In this document: positions 1 through 12,908 of the stretch, piece by piece
Numbering within the stretch: position 1 is the stretch's first letter
How the letters are laid out: the number at the start of each line of letters is the position of its first letter
The notes under the pieces: model-generated
Database searches by the model: none
The model's input: only the letters and a program-made list of their open reading frames with translations
What the model was told of the DNA's origin: nothing
Made by a program: the position numbers and the translations under genes
Assembly (NCBI RefSeq): GCF_014596915.1
Contig: NZ_JACVWU010000020.1
Span: forward strand, 62,001 to 126,000
DNA: 64,000 nt
Direction of reading: 5' to 3'
Source of the DNA: Streptomyces sp. TRM68416
GTDB lineage: Bacteria; Actinomycetota; Actinomycetes; Streptomycetales; Streptomycetaceae

Positions 1-859
1 CGGGCCGGGAGCTGACGGTCCAGGAGTACGGTGCTGTCGTCGCCCCGCGCTGGCTGACGTAGCCCGCCTCGGTGAACAGGATCGGCCGGTCCTTGCGGCG
101 GGAGAAGTCGGCGAGCTCCTCGCCGATCGGCCGCCAGGCGCGGCGCAGCGCGTCGGCGTCCCGCGTGGGGCGGTCGGACAGCGGCCAGTAGGCGTCGATG
201 CCGATGAGGTCGAGCTGGGGCCAGAAGCCGATGTTCCGGTACTCGTCGTAGTTGGCGGCGTAGGTGAGCGGGCCGTCGTAGCGGTCGCGGACGGCCTCGA
301 TGATCCCGGCCCACTCGGCGGTGCGGCGGGAGACGCCGGCCAGCTCGGTGCCCACGGCGAACTGCTCGGCGCCGGTGCGCGCGGCGAGGTCGGCGTAGTG
401 GGTGATGAAGGTGCGGTAGGCGGTGAACCAGGCGGCGCGGTCGCGCGGGCGGATGTCGGCGCGGTCGCCGTCGCCGGGCAGGTCGACATGCGGTTTGATC
501 ATCACCTTCAGGCCCGTGGCGTGGGCCCGGTCCACGATCCGGCGCAGTCCGGCGTCGCTCGCGGTCTCCTCGGTGGGCCGCATGACCGAGTCGCCGGTCC
601 GCTGTTGGTACCAGGTCGGGGTGAAGGTGACCCAGCGCGCCCCGGTGGCCCGGATGTCCCGCAGATAGCGGTCGGCGGCGGGGCTGTCGTAGTCGGTGCG
701 GGACCACGCGGGCAGGGTGATGCCGCGCATCACGGGTGGCGGCTCGGTCGTCCGGGTGTTCTCGATCTTCTGGTTCCCCTTGTCCCGCTCGCTCGACGTC
801 GTGCAGGCGCCGACGGCGAGGAGGACCGCCGCCAGGACGGCGGCGGTCCTCCCCCTCAC
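1..859 (-). CDS. GH113-like glycoside hydrolase lipoprotein (partial, C-terminus beyond window)
   Basis: The gene starts at GTG 857-859, just after a strong GGAGGA site, and runs off the window edge, leaving about 286 codons. The N-terminus is a lipoprotein signal: RGRTAAV, a hydrophobic stretch and the lipobox VGAC, so the mature protein should be tethered to the membrane outside the cell. The rest reads as a TIM-barrel glycoside hydrolase. A GTEL motif (candidate acid/base Glu) and FTEAGY (candidate nucleophile Glu) are placed as in clan GH-A and GH113 enzymes. It lies 7 bp downstream of the DUF2334 gene on the same strand, so the two are almost certainly one transcript. Inference: it trims or remodels the polymer made by the neighbouring GT2 enzyme. 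The exact GH family and substrate are unproven. Confidence 0.7.
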   Translation of the reverse strand, partial: MRGRTAAVLAAVLLAVGACTTSSERDKGNQKIENTRTTEPPPVMRGITLPAWSRTDYDSPAADRYLRDIRATGARWVTFTPTWYQQRTGDSVMRPTEETASDAGLRRIVDRAHATGLKVMIKPHVDLPGDGDRADIRPRDRAAWFTAYRTFITHYADLAARTGAEQFAVGTELAGVSRRTAEWAGIIEAVRDRYDGPLTYAANYDEYRNIGFWPQLDLIGIDAYWPLSDRPTRDADALRRAWRPIGEELADFSRRKDRPILFTEAGYVSQRGATTAPYSWTVSSRP

Positions 860-866
860 TTCCTCC

Positions 867-2735
867 TCACAGGCTTGCGGGGCTGACGAAGGTGTAGCCC
901 AGGGCCTTGATGCCCTCGACCGTCTCGCGCAGCGGCTGGACCGGGAAGTACGGGTGGTAGAAGAAGCTGGCGAAGCCGTCCCGTACCGCGAGGTTGGCCT
1001 TGGCCGAGGCGATCAGATCGGCCGGCAGCCGTGGCGGGTGGTTGTTGAATTCCTCCGGCTCGTAATTCCCGATGTTTTCCGGAATCACCTTCGTCCCGTA
1101 CACATCACGCACCACGTAGGGGAAGAACTGTCCGATGAAACGGTTCGGGTCCGACGGGACTCCGCTGAGAGTTCCGGCGAAATACAACGACCGTTCGAGG
1201 CGGGCCGAGAAATTAGAACTGAAGACCCGGTAATCGGTGGCGGAACCCGCGTAGTGCGGGGTGGTCCACAGGTGCGGCCTCGGCAGCCCCGCCGCCGCGA
1301 ACTCGGCGAGAGCGCTGTCGACCCGTCCCTGCGCCCAGGCGGTGGAGTCCTCCGCGACCGGACCGTCGTAGATCACGCTGTCGTTGGCGTCCACGTGCGC
1401 CCGGTAGAACTCGAAGTCGTCGCCGCTGACGCCGTTGTACGGGTTGGCCGCGTTGCCGTACTGGTGCGTGTAGCCGTGGTTCATCAGCACCGCGCCCCTG
1501 GCCAGCATGTACTTCAGGGTGTTGACCAGCTGAGGCCGCTGCGAGAGCCGGATCGTCTCCGGGACGCCGTTGTTGTAGGCGCCGTTGGGGTCGGTGTAGA
1601 CCGGGATCACGTTGATGCCGTAGGGGATCCGCTGCGCGTACAGGTAGTCGGCGATGGCCCGCAGCTCGGCCGGTTCGGACTTGGGGCTGATGTCCTCCAG
1701 CCGGACGACCGCCCGGTGCCGCTCGGCCGTGTCCGGCGCGAGGGCGTCGAAGAGCAGGTCCTCGAAGACGATGACCCGGTCGCTCTCGGAGACGTAGGCG
1801 AAGGGGATCTCACCGATGTAGGTGAGGTTGGACGAGCGGACCGCCCATCCGAAGGTGTTCCCGTTGGAGGTGTCGAGCCCCTCCGCGAGCCGGGTGACCG
1901 GCGGATACCCGGTGCCCGTCAGGACGTTGGGGCGCAGCACGCCGCCGTCCTGCCCGGCCGGGATCTTCCGGGTGAGCGTCTGGCCCTTGTACGTCACCTG
2001 TGTGACGGTACCGATCGAACCGCCGTCCTCGTAGTACGACGACGTCGGGTCCCAGCCGTACTTCGTGGCGAACTGGGTCACCCCGACGGCGTTGGCCATG
2101 TTCCAGATGTTGGCGCCGATCCAGGTCACGGGCTTGGTGGTGGCCATCGCGTCCTGGTAGAAGGCGGCCGGGACCGCGTCCGGGATGTCGCAGCAGTAGT
2201 AGGTCGACCCGATGTAGATCGTGGCCGTGTACTGCTCGACGGCGCCCGCGGTGTACTGCGAGACGGGCTTCGCCGTCACCGTGCCGAAGTGCCCGGCGAG
2301 GTTGGCGGCGGCCATGGCGTACAGCTCGCCGAGGTGCCCGTAAGGGCCGGCGGTGTCGTAGAGGACGAGGGTGGCGGGCTCGGCCGCGGGGCCGACCGCG
2401 GCCGGGGCGAGCAGTTCCGCCTGGCGGGTGACGGCGGAGGCGAGCGAGGTCACCGTCGTGCTCGCCGGGGTGACGGCCGCGGACGTGCGGGCGCGTACCC
2501 GGTCGTGGCGTGCCCGGTCCGCCTTGAGCTGGGCCTTCGCCCAGGCCTTGAGGTCGACGCGGTTGAGTCCGGACCGGGTGCCGGTGGACTCGCCCCCGTG
2601 CCGGTCGGGTTTTCCGGCGGCCTGGGCGCCGGCGGCCAGGAAGGAGCCGCTGAGCAGCGCGGCTACGAGCAACAGCAGGACGGAAAGCCTGGAGATTCTG
2701 GTTCTGCGCGGTCGGATCACTGGTCTCACGATCAT
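867..2735 (-). CDS. Exported DUF2334 (polysaccharide-deacetylase-like) protein
   Basis: 622 residues from ATG 2733-2735, preceded by a G-rich ribosome site. The open frame extends upstream, but this start places the signal peptide (RPRRTRISRLSVLLLLVAALL, ending AQAAG) at the N-terminus. The C-terminal half carries the NodB/CE4-like metal triad pattern of DUF2334: VRLEDIS near residue 348 supplies an Asp, and HGYTHQYG near residue 420 supplies two His. The first ~300 residues have a different, beta-rich character with a CC pair. The role is probably de-N-acetylation (or binding) of an extracellular polysaccharide. It is cotranscribed with the downstream GH113-like lipoprotein and divergent from the glycosyltransferase operon, with about 230 bp of shared promoter region between them. 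A deacetylase plus hydrolase pairing resembles the logic of PgaB/IcaB in PNAG systems. Confidence 0.75.
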   Translation of the reverse strand: MIVRPVIRPRRTRISRLSVLLLLVAALLSGSFLAAGAQAAGKPDRHGGESTGTRSGLNRVDLKAWAKAQLKADRARHDRVRARTSAAVTPASTTVTSLASAVTRQAELLAPAAVGPAAEPATLVLYDTAGPYGHLGELYAMAAANLAGHFGTVTAKPVSQYTAGAVEQYTATIYIGSTYYCCDIPDAVPAAFYQDAMATTKPVTWIGANIWNMANAVGVTQFATKYGWDPTSSYYEDGGSIGTVTQVTYKGQTLTRKIPAGQDGGVLRPNVLTGTGYPPVTRLAEGLDTSNGNTFGWAVRSSNLTYIGEIPFAYVSESDRVIVFEDLLFDALAPDTAERHRAVVRLEDISPKSEPAELRAIADYLYAQRIPYGINVIPVYTDPNGAYNNGVPETIRLSQRPQLVNTLKYMLARGAVLMNHGYTHQYGNAANPYNGVSGDDFEFYRAHVDANDSVIYDGPVAEDSTAWAQGRVDSALAEFAAAGLPRPHLWTTPHYAGSATDYRVFSSNFSARLERSLYFAGTLSGVPSDPNRFIGQFFPYVVRDVYGTKVIPENIGNYEPEEFNNHPPRLPADLIASAKANLAVRDGFASFFYHPYFPVQPLRETVEGIKALGYTFVSPASL

Positions 2736-2966
2736 TCCCCCCACCCCGCCGTTTTTCGGCCGGGGCGTTTTCCGACAAGAAGGCACCGATTGTTCTCGGC
2801 GATCAAGAAGGGTGTCAATGGGCCGAAGGGTGAATTCCTGCGGGGCCGGTGGACCCCTGCGGCGATCGCCCATCCCCCTTTTTTCGAATCCTCTTCTTGC
2901 GCGGCCCGGCGGTCTGCTACGTTCACCTTCGCGCGATGGGGACGCGCTGCAAAATATGGGGGGACA

Positions 2967-3191
2967 ATGTACGGACGACCCGCTCTGGGGGCACTGCTGC
3001 CCCTCGCCGGGGCCATGGCCGCACCGGAAGCGATACCGGGTCTACCTTTGGCCAAAGCGTTGCAGGCAACGGCGGGAGCGGGATTCCTGCTCTACTGCCT
3101 GATCGCCTGCCTGATACTCGCCGCCCGGACCAGACTGCGCAGACAAGCCAGAAAAGCGCAGGTCAGCGCCGGGAGCATCCATGATCACTGA
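2967..3191 (+). CDS. Small membrane protein preceding the GT2 glycosyltransferase
   Basis: 74 residues from ATG 2967, with GGGGGG directly upstream. An N-terminal hydrophobic stretch (ALGALLPLAGAMA) and a clear second helix (GFLLYCLIACLILAA) are followed by a very basic tail (RTRLRRQARKAQ), suggesting one or two membrane segments with the tail in the cytoplasm. Its last 11 nt overlap the start of the GT2 gene at 3181, so the two are probably translationally coupled. No family is recognised. Inference: an accessory subunit of the polymerase, like the small membrane partners of other GT2 synthases. Confidence 0.65.
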   Translation: MYGRPALGALLPLAGAMAAPEAIPGLPLAKALQATAGAGFLLYCLIACLILAARTRLRRQARKAQVSAGSIHDH

Positions 3192-4425
3192 CCTTCTCCT
3201 GTGGGCGAGCGTCTGCCTGATCGTGCTGGCCGGCTGTTACAACACGAGCCTGTTTCTCCTCTCCCGGCGCAGAATTCGCCGTACCCGCACGGAGCGGAGA
3301 GAACGTTTCTATGTATTTCTCCTCGCGTGCCTCAACGAGGAGAAAGTGCTTTCCGAATCCCTGGCGCGCATCACCTCTCTGCCCGCCGGGAATTTCATGG
3401 CGCTGGTCATCGACGACGCCTCCGACGACCGCACCTCCGAGATCGCGCTGGCCGCGGACCCCGACCGGGTCCGGCTGCACCGGCGCACGCTGCCCGACGC
3501 ACGCCGGGGCAAAGGGGCCGCGCTCAACGACGGAGTGCGCCACCTCAGACGGTCCGGGCTGCTCGCCGGTCACCACCCCGACGACGTGATCGTCTGCGTG
3601 GTGGACGCCGACGGCCGCCTCGACCCGCATGTCGTGCAGTCGGTCGACCCCTACTTCGACGATCCCCGTACGGGCGCCGTTCAGGTCTGCGTCCGTATGT
3701 ACAACCGGGGTCAGGGGCTGCTGGCCCGGATGCAGGACATGGAGTTCGTCGTCTACGGCGACGTGTTCCAGAGCGCCCGCCGCTTCATCGGCAGCGTGGG
3801 CATGGGCGGCAACGGGCAGTTCATGCGGCTGTCCGCGCTCGACACCCTCGACGGGGAGGGGCCGTGGAGCGACAGCCTCACCGAGGACCTCGACCTCGGC
3901 GTGCGGCTGATCGCCAAGGGCTGGACCAACCAGCACTGCACCACCGCCTCCGTCTCCCAGCAGGCCGTGCTCAGTCTGCGCCGGCTGGTCCGGCAGCGGT
4001 CCCGCTGGTTCCAGGGGCATCTGCAGTCGGCCGGCCTCGTCCCGCTCATCCTGCGGGACGTGCCCACCCGTCCGGCGCTGGACCTCCTCTACCACCTGTC
4101 CAGCCCGGTGCTGATCCTGCTCACCTCCCTGCTGCCGATGTCCTTCCTGGTCGCCGTGGGCGCCACCACCGTGGCCTCGGTCCAGGGTGGCGAGGTGCTG
4201 GTGTCGCCCCTGTGGCTGCTCGGCCCGTATCTGCTCTCGTTCACCGCCGCCTACGCGTACGGCTTCGTGTACGCCAAGCGGGAGCGCGATCTCGGACTGG
4301 TGCGCTCGGTGCTGCTCGCCCATGTCTTCGTGTTCTACGGCTACATCTGGTTCGCCGCCGGCTGGTGGGGCTTCTGGCGGATGCTCACCGGCAAGCGGAC
4401 CTGGCTGAAGACCGCGCGCACCTGA
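3181..4425 (+). CDS. Processive family 2 glycosyltransferase (membrane polysaccharide synthase)
   Basis: 414 residues. The N-terminal membrane helix (residues ~4-27) is followed by a cytoplasmic GT-A domain with the full processive GT2 signature: NEE (52-54), DDASDD (78-83), VDADG with the metal-binding DxD (142-144), TEDLD with the catalytic Asp (235-238) and QRSRW (272-276, the QxxRW acceptor-site motif). Several C-terminal membrane helices (about 295-400) would form the translocation channel. This layout is shared by cellulose, hyaluronan and PNAG synthases. It overlaps the small membrane gene upstream and is followed by a UDP-GlcNAc 2-epimerase, which suggests that UDP-ManNAc (or a mix with UDP-GlcNAc) is the donor. 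The product is not known from sequence alone. Confidence 0.88.
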   Translation: MITDLLLWASVCLIVLAGCYNTSLFLLSRRRIRRTRTERRERFYVFLLACLNEEKVLSESLARITSLPAGNFMALVIDDASDDRTSEIALAADPDRVRLHRRTLPDARRGKGAALNDGVRHLRRSGLLAGHHPDDVIVCVVDADGRLDPHVVQSVDPYFDDPRTGAVQVCVRMYNRGQGLLARMQDMEFVVYGDVFQSARRFIGSVGMGGNGQFMRLSALDTLDGEGPWSDSLTEDLDLGVRLIAKGWTNQHCTTASVSQQAVLSLRRLVRQRSRWFQGHLQSAGLVPLILRDVPTRPALDLLYHLSSPVLILLTSLLPMSFLVAVGATTVASVQGGEVLVSPLWLLGPYLLSFTAAYAYGFVYAKRERDLGLVRSVLLAHVFVFYGYIWFAAGWWGFWRMLTGKRTWLKTART

Positions 4426-4506
4426 TCTCTCCTCCCACCCCGCCACTGCCGTCTCTCACTCTGCGCGCGGCCTCACGCGACCGCGTGCGCCCAAGGGGGG
4501 CTTTCC

Positions 4507-5670
4507 ATGTCCACATCTCCGTCAGCCGTGCCGGTACGCGCCATGCTGGTACTCGGTACCCGGCCGGAAGCGATCAAACTGGCCCCGGTGGCCCGCGCGA
4601 TGGCCGCCGTCAGCCAGTTCGAACCGGTCGTCGTCACCACCGGGCAGCACCGCGAGATGCTCCACCAGATGCTCGGACTCCTCGGCGTCGACGCCCGGAT
4701 CTCCCTGGACGTGATGCGCAGCCGCCAGCAGTTGTCCGACCTGACCGCCCGGCTGGTCGGCGAGCTGGGCGAGGTGATGCGGCTGGAGCGGCCGGACCTG
4801 GTGGTGGTGCAGGGGGACACCACGACCGCGCTGGCCGGCGCCCTGGCCGCCTTCTACGAGAAGATCCCGGTCGCCCATGTCGAGGCCGGACTGCGCACCG
4901 GTGTCATGGACAACCCGTTCCCGGAGGAGCTCAACCGCAGCCTGATCGGCCGGATGGCCCGCTGGCACTTCGCCCCGACCCCGCGCGCCGCACGCCATCT
5001 GACCGACGAGGGAGTGCCGAAGGAACAGGTCTTCGTCACCGGCAACACGGTGATCGACAACCTGCTGTGGGTGCTGGCCGAGGGCGCCGGCACCTCCGCC
5101 TTCCGCACCCCGGCCAAACGGATCCTGGTCACCCTGCACCGCCGGGAGAACCAGGGCGAACGGATGCGCGGCATGGGGCGGGCGCTGCGCCGGCTCGCCG
5201 GGCGCGGGGACGTGGAGATCCTGCTGCCGCTGCACAAGAGCCCGGCCGTACGGGAGGTGCTGCTGCCCGAACTCGACGGCCACGAGGGCATCGCGCTGGT
5301 GGAGCCGCTCGGCTACCTGGACTTCGCGGCCACGCTCGCCGAGTGCGACCTGGTGCTCACCGACTCCGGCGGCATCCAGGAGGAGGCCCCGAGCCTGAGC
5401 AAGCCCGCGCTGGTGCTGCGCACGACCACCGAGCGCCCGGAGGCGGTGGAGGCGGGTGCCGCCCGGCTGATCGGCACCGACCCGGAGGCCATCGTGGACG
5501 CCGCCGCGGAACTCCTGGACGACGCGGAGCGGTACCGGCGGATGGCGGGCGCGGGCAACCCGTTCGGCGACGGCCGGGCCGCGGGCCGCGTACTGGCCCA
5601 GCTGGCCGAGGACTTCGCGGCGGATGTTCCTGTCGGTGCGACCGCCGTGGGGCCATACTCGACCGCATGA
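4507..5670 (+). CDS. wecB: UDP-N-acetylglucosamine 2-epimerase (non-hydrolysing)
   Basis: 387 residues, the usual length for the family. It interconverts UDP-GlcNAc and UDP-ManNAc in the cytoplasm. Diagnostic motifs are present: GTRPEAIKLAPV (18-29), GQHREM, QGDTTT, HVEAGLRT, PFPEELNR, TGNTVID and LTDSGGIQEEA, the last near the UDP-binding region. The gene sits 81 bp after the GT2 gene, and its stop overlaps the next start (ATGA at 5667-5670). Placement in this locus implies that it supplies UDP-ManNAc for an envelope polymer; a housekeeping role in teichoic-acid linkage-unit synthesis is the main alternative. Confidence 0.93.
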   Translation: MSTSPSAVPVRAMLVLGTRPEAIKLAPVARAMAAVSQFEPVVVTTGQHREMLHQMLGLLGVDARISLDVMRSRQQLSDLTARLVGELGEVMRLERPDLVVVQGDTTTALAGALAAFYEKIPVAHVEAGLRTGVMDNPFPEELNRSLIGRMARWHFAPTPRAARHLTDEGVPKEQVFVTGNTVIDNLLWVLAEGAGTSAFRTPAKRILVTLHRRENQGERMRGMGRALRRLAGRGDVEILLPLHKSPAVREVLLPELDGHEGIALVEPLGYLDFAATLAECDLVLTDSGGIQEEAPSLSKPALVLRTTTERPEAVEAGAARLIGTDPEAIVDAAAELLDDAERYRRMAGAGNPFGDGRAAGRVLAQLAEDFAADVPVGATAVGPYSTA

Positions 5671-6374
5671 CGCCGTCACCCCTGCGCACGCGCCTCGCGT
5701 CGGTTCCGCGGGGGCGCAGGCGACGACTGCTCACCACCGCCGCACTGGCTCTGGCGTTGACGACCGTCCTGACCGTCACGCTGAACCAGTGCGGCGCGCA
5801 GGACGACCACTCCCCGCCCGCCACCGCCGCCTGGCGCGACGGCTCCACGCACGGCCGCTGGTACTCGGTGTTCAACGGCCACGGCCTCAACACGGGCGAC
5901 GACGACACGCTCACCCTGTCCCCGAAGCCCGCGGAGGATCCGGGGACCACGCATGCCGGCCTGGTGGTGAGTACGGCGTCGTACGGGGACGTCCGCTTCG
6001 AGGCACGGATGCGGACGGTCGAGCAGTTGCGCGAGCCCGCCCCCAACCCCTGGGAGGTGCCGTGGCTGGTGTGGGCCTACACCGACCCCGAGCACTTCTA
6101 CTACGTCACCCTCAAGCCCAACGGCTGGGAACTCGGCAAACGCGACCCGGCCTACCCGGGCGGCCAGCGCTTCCTCGCCACCGGCCACGAGACGTACGAG
6201 GTCGGCAACTGGCACAGCGTCCGGGTGGCCCAGCGCGGCGCCGAACTCACCGTCGAGGTCGACGGCAAGCAGCTGGTGAAGTTCACCGACACCGAGTACC
6301 CGTACCTCCAGGGCCGGGTGGGGGCGTACACGGAGGACGCGACGGTGGAGTTCGAGGGGCTGAAGGTCGAGTGA
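5667..6374 (+). CDS. Membrane-anchored or exported protein with a concanavalin-like (DUF1080/LamG-type) domain
   Basis: 235 residues from ATG 5667, overlapping the wecB stop by 4 nt. A basic N-terminus (RGRRRRLLTTAALALALTT) leads into one hydrophobic helix, then NQCGAQDD, which is not a canonical lipobox. The remainder is beta-rich with the phrases RWYSVFNGHGL, VRFEARMRT, WHSVRVAQRGAELTVEVDGK and GRVGAYTEDATVEFEGLKV. These are typical of jelly-roll 3-keto-disaccharide-hydrolase-like or LamG domains that bind sugars. As the last gene of the polysaccharide operon it probably binds or modifies the polymer outside the cell. Catalytic activity cannot be judged from sequence. Confidence 0.65.
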   Translation: MTPSPLRTRLASVPRGRRRRLLTTAALALALTTVLTVTLNQCGAQDDHSPPATAAWRDGSTHGRWYSVFNGHGLNTGDDDTLTLSPKPAEDPGTTHAGLVVSTASYGDVRFEARMRTVEQLREPAPNPWEVPWLVWAYTDPEHFYYVTLKPNGWELGKRDPAYPGGQRFLATGHETYEVGNWHSVRVAQRGAELTVEVDGKQLVKFTDTEYPYLQGRVGAYTEDATVEFEGLKVE

Positions 6375-6380
6375 ATGCGG

Positions 6381-6421
6381 CGGCGCCTGCCCATGTCCGG
6401 TCGGGGACGGGGCAGGCGCCG
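6381..6421. terminator. Bidirectional hairpin terminator between the polysaccharide operon and gltD
   Basis: CGGCGCCTGCCC (6381-6392) pairs perfectly with GGGCAGGCGCCG (6410-6421) around a 17-nt loop. It lies between two convergent genes. There is no long T-tract, which is usual for Streptomyces terminators. Confidence 0.7.
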
Positions 6422-6468
6422 TCTGTGTTCCGTACGCCTTTGTACGGGACGTCTTTTCAGGTGTGCCG

Positions 6469-7924
6469 TCAGACCGTCAGCGCGCGGTCCGTCGGGCGGA
6501 TCGGCGCCGGCAGGTCGCTGGCGCCGGTCAGGAAGCGGTCCACGCCGCGCGCGGCCGAGCGGCCCTCGGCGATCGCCCACACGATCAGCGACTGGCCACG
6601 ACCGGCGTCACCGGCGACGAACACTCCGGGCACGTTGGTCTGGAAGTCGGCGTCGCGGGCGATGTTACCCCGCTCGTCGAGGTCCAGACCAAACTGCTCG
6701 ACCAGGCCGTTCTCCCGGTCGGTACCGGTGAAGCCCATGGCGAGGGTGACCAGCTGGGCGGGGATCTTGCGTTCCGTGCCCGGCTTCTGGGTCAGCCTGC
6801 CCTCGACGAACTCGACCTCGACCAGGTGCAGCCACTGGACGTTGCCGTCCTCGTCGCCCTCGAAGTGGGTGGTGGAGACGGAGTAGATCCGCTCGCCGCC
6901 CTCCTCGTGGGCCGAGGTGACCTTGTAGAGCATCGGGAAGGTCGGCCACGGCTGGGAGACCGGGTTCCGCTCGTCGCCCGGGCGGGGCATGATCTCCAGC
7001 TGCGTCACCGAGGCCGCGCCCTGGCGGTGGGCGGTGCCCACGCAGTCCGCGCCGGTGTCGCCGCCGCCGATGACGACGACGTGCTTGCCCTCGGCGGTGA
7101 TGGGGGGCGCCACGAAGTCGCCCTCCTGCACCTTGTTGGCCAGGGGCAGGTACTCCATCGCCTGGTGGATGCCCTTGAGCTCGCGCCCGGGAACGGGCAG
7201 ATCACGGGCGGTCGTGGCACCGACGGCCAGGACCACGGCGTCGTACCGCTTCTTCAGGTCGGTCGACTTCAGGTCGCGGCCGATCTCGATCCCGGTACGG
7301 AAGCGGGTGCCCTCCGCGCGCATCTGCTCGATACGGCGGTTGATGTGCCGCTTCTCCATCTTGAACTCGGGGATGCCGTAGCGGAGGAGGCCGCCGATAC
7401 GGTCCGCGCGCTCGTAGACGGCGACTGTGTGGCCCGCCCGGGTCAGCTGCTGGGCGGCGGCGAGGCCGGCCGGGCCGGAGCCGACGACCGCGACCGTCTT
7501 GCCGGACAGGCGCTCGGGGATCTGCGGCGCGACGTCACCGGTCTCCCACGCCTTGTCGATGATCGAGACCTCGACGTTCTTGATGGTGACGGCCGGCTGG
7601 TTGATGCCGAGCACACACGCCGACTCGCACGGAGCCGGGCACAGGCGGCCGGTGAACTCCGGGAAGTTGTTGGTGGCGTGCAGGCGCTCCTGCGCGGCCG
7701 ACCAGTCCTCGCGGTAGGCGTAGTCGTTCCACTCGGGGATCAGGTTCCCCAGCGGGCAGCCGTTGTGGCAGAAGGGGATGCCGCAGTCCATGCACCGGCT
7801 GGCCTGCTTGCTGATGATCGGCAGCAGCGAGCCGGGGACGTAGACCTCGTTCCAGTCCTTCGTGCGCTCCTCGACGGGGCGGGACTTGGCGACCTCGCGG
7901 CCGTGGTTGAGAAAGCCCTTGGGA

Positions 7925-7932
<8 letters not shown>
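6469..7932 (-). CDS. gltD: Glutamate synthase small (beta) subunit
   Basis: 487 residues, standard length. It passes electrons from NADPH through FAD and Fe-S clusters to the GltB subunit for synthesis of glutamate from glutamine and 2-oxoglutarate. The N-terminal Cys clusters (CMDCGIPFCHNGCPLGN and CPAPCESACVLG) bind 4Fe-4S centres. VVGSGPAGLAAAQQL is the FAD-binding motif, VVIGGGDTGADCVG the NADPH-binding motif, and VFVAGDAGRGQSL the C-terminal FAD motif. The start ATG overlaps the last codons of gltB by 8 nt, so the pair is translationally coupled. Confidence 0.97.
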
Positions 7933-12526
<4,594 letters not shown>

Positions 12527-12611
12527 CGGCTCTCCCGTCGTCGTCAGTGGCATGTGGCAAGTGCCGAGGGACGACGTTGGCCCTCTGCGTGAGATCTGCG
12601 GTGAGATCAAA

Positions 12612-12627
12612 ATTTCGTGCAGGTTAC
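12612..12627 (-). promoter_or_regulatory. Candidate GlnR box upstream of gltB
   Basis: On the minus strand the sequence is GTAAC-CTGCAC-GAAAT, matching the actinomycete GlnR pattern gTnAC-n6-GaAAC at 9 of 10 defined positions. It is followed 6 nt later by CTCAC, a partial second a-site. It lies 85-101 bp before the gltB start. Nitrogen control of gltBD would make sense, but the site is matched by eye only. Confidence 0.4.
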
Positions 12628-12874
12628 ATGATGGAGCGGTTCTCGGGAACCGGATACTCCGTTCCAACATGTGGACGCCACGCCGGGGCGACAAGGGGTC
12701 TCGCGCACGTGGCTTGAAGTGTGCGGGACCGAACAGGACAGATCGATGCCCATCGGCCCGAGGGGCGGTGCGGGCGTCTTCGCCCACCCCGCGAGTGCGC
12801 CGCAGGCGTCATTGCCCACAGCGCTTACGGCTCATGCCCGGTGGTTAAGCATTCGAAACCAGCGAGTAACGGCT

Positions 12875-12898
12875 ACTTATGCGGCCCAACGCATAAGT
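12875..12898. promoter_or_regulatory. Perfect 9-bp inverted repeat, possible operator
   Basis: ACTTATGCG and CGCATAAGT flank a 6-bp spacer. It is AT-richer than its surroundings and sits 10 bp beyond the stop codon of the VIT/CCC1 gene, about 350 bp upstream of gltB. The arms resemble a dimeric-regulator operator more than a terminator. Confidence 0.4.
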
Positions 12899-12908
12899 TC
12901 CAGTCGAG

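Larger units (their letters stand above)
12527..12908. other. gltB upstream region (about 380 bp without a gene)
   Basis: No convincing coding sequence is seen. The region must hold the gltB promoter, which reads leftward. Besides the two sites listed separately, it contains a small inverted repeat CGGTTC-TCGG-GAACCG at 12637-12652 and a direct repeat GATCTCAC (minus strand) just upstream of gltB. Confidence 0.6.
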
